From positions 1 to 6,071 of the forward strand of contig QMXC01000076.1 of the NCBI GenBank assembly GCA_003661945.1: 6,071 nucleotides of DNA. The letters run 5' to 3'. Positions 5,363 through 6,071 of the stretch are shown one piece after another. A program made the position numbers and the translations under genes. The DNA comes from Candidatus Bathyarchaeota archaeon. Lineage in GTDB: Archaea > Thermoproteota > Bathyarchaeia > Bathyarchaeales > UBA233. The number at the start of each line of letters is the position of its first letter. The first letter of the stretch is position 1. The notes beneath the pieces are model-generated. The model saw only the letters and a program-made list of their open reading frames with translations, was not told the DNA's origin and made no database searches.

Positions 5363-6071
5363 ATGCATCTGCTTCATTTCAAGGATTGGACTGGAAAACA
5401 GATAATGGACGTGGTTGACCTCTCTCTTGAGATAAAGGCGAATCCGCAGAAATACTGGAAGGAGCTCGAGGCTCGGTCTTTGGCTATGATTTTTCAGAAA
5501 ACCTCTACGCGGACCCGTGTTTCCTTTGAGGTGGCGATGACGGAGCTTGGGGGACACGCGGTTTTTCTGGATTGGAGAGCTACGAATTTTACTTTGGCTG
5601 ACATCTATGACGAGACTAAATACTTGTCGCGGAACGTGGATTGTATAATGGCTCGTCTGCTTCGACATGAAGACTTGAAAGTTATGGCTGGTGCTTCCAG
5701 GGTTCCAGTGATAAATGGCTGCGACGAGAAGTATCATCCATGCCAAGCCATTGCCGATTTGATGACCATGAAGGAGGTTAAGGGAACCCTAAACGGCGTA
5801 AAGCTGGTTTACATAGGCGTGCACAACAACGTGTGCAACTCGCTTATCGAGGCATGCACCAAAGTAGGCGTGAAAATCACGGCTGTTACGCCTTTAATCC
5901 ACGAGCCAGCAAAGGATGAGGAGCTAATAGCCGAGGCGAAGAAGACAGGGCTATACACGACTACACTAGACGCGGAGGAAGCCGTAAAAGACGCGGACTT
6001 CGTCTACACGGACACTTGGGTTGACATGGAGCTCTTTCTGGACCCGAAATTCGCCGAGGAAAAAAGGCGGC
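5363..6071 (+). CDS. argF: Ornithine carbamoyltransferase-like enzyme, C-terminus cut by window edge
   Basis: The visible 236 codons encode an aspartate/ornithine carbamoyltransferase family enzyme, which moves the carbamoyl group of carbamoyl phosphate to an amino group. In the ornithine enzyme this makes citrulline for arginine synthesis in the cytoplasm. The carbamoyl-phosphate domain has KTSTRTRVSFE (46-56) and HPCQAIADLMT (125-135), both with the key residues. The second domain starts at about 145 with LVYIGVHNNVCNSL (148-161). The loop that binds ornithine as D-x-W-x-S-M-G in classical enzymes reads TDTWVDMEL (216-224), and the 70-76 loop reads DWRATNF. The substrate may therefore not be ornithine, and the symbol is provisional. 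The ATG at 5363 has AAAGGAG with 9 nt spacing. Roughly the last quarter of a normal-length protein is outside the window. Confidence 0.85.
   Translation, partial: MHLLHFKDWTGKQIMDVVDLSLEIKANPQKYWKELEARSLAMIFQKTSTRTRVSFEVAMTELGGHAVFLDWRATNFTLADIYDETKYLSRNVDCIMARLLRHEDLKVMAGASRVPVINGCDEKYHPCQAIADLMTMKEVKGTLNGVKLVYIGVHNNVCNSLIEACTKVGVKITAVTPLIHEPAKDEELIAEAKKTGLYTTTLDAEEAVKDADFVYTDTWVDMELFLDPKFAEEKRR

Noticed and set aside
5330..5746. Minus-strand open frame of 138 codons opposite the carbamoyltransferase
   Set aside because: It is the antisense of a gene with clear STRTR and HPCQ motifs and covers that gene's promoter and ribosome binding site.
1..6071. tRNA or rRNA genes, CRISPR arrays, insertion sequences
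   Set aside because: No cloverleaf-like sequence, regularly spaced repeats, transposase motifs or terminal inverted repeats were seen on either strand. The non-coding gaps are all 157 nt or shorter.

Overview
The window is archaeal chromosome. The evidence is archaeal/eukaryotic-type gene content: a P1-type L12 ending in GLGALFG, a P0-type L10, a short NGN+KOW Spt5, a one-helix SecE/Sec61-gamma, and the archaeal/plant D-aminoacyl-tRNA deacylase. TATA-like boxes and GGAG/GAGG ribosome binding sites also fit. No ftsZ precedes secE, as it does in many euryarchaea. Together with a pilin-like LamG surface protein, this leans toward a TACK-type lineage such as Bathyarchaeia. That placement is an inference from gene content, not a phylogenetic result.

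Minus-strand block (4017 down to 32): dtdA, secE, spt5, rpl11, rpl1, rpl10 and rpl12 are packed with gaps of 2 to 50 nt. Six of them form the classic archaeal module of translocon subunit, transcription elongation factor and ribosomal stalk. L11 and L10 sit at the stalk base, L12 dimers hang from the L10 spine, L1 forms the opposite stalk, Spt5 couples RNA polymerase to the ribosome, and SecE serves the protein-conducting channel. dtdA, which removes D-amino acids from mis-charged tRNA, lies 33 nt upstream of secE and may be co-transcribed. The 50-nt leader of rpl1 carries a TATA-like box and a possible fold covering the ribosome binding site. The block ends in a T-rich stretch at the left edge.

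The divergent intergenic region (4018-4174) separates dtdA from a plus-strand gene. It holds a TATA-like box, a 9-bp inverted repeat and a tandem heptamer.

Plus-strand side: a secreted or pilus-type protein (4175-5254) has an archaeal type IV pilin N-terminus, a beta-rich middle and a LamG/concanavalin-like domain whose usual first segment appears at the C-terminus instead. After a spacer with a good TATA box comes a carbamoyltransferase of the ornithine/aspartate family (5363 to the right edge, incomplete). Its carbamoyl-phosphate site is normal, but its amino-acid-binding loop is not.

Most of the window is conserved housekeeping DNA. No clear new system is visible. The observations most worth following are the permuted LamG domain, the atypical carbamoyltransferase loops, the tail-less L10 and the regulatory-looking structures upstream of rpl1 and the pilin-like gene.
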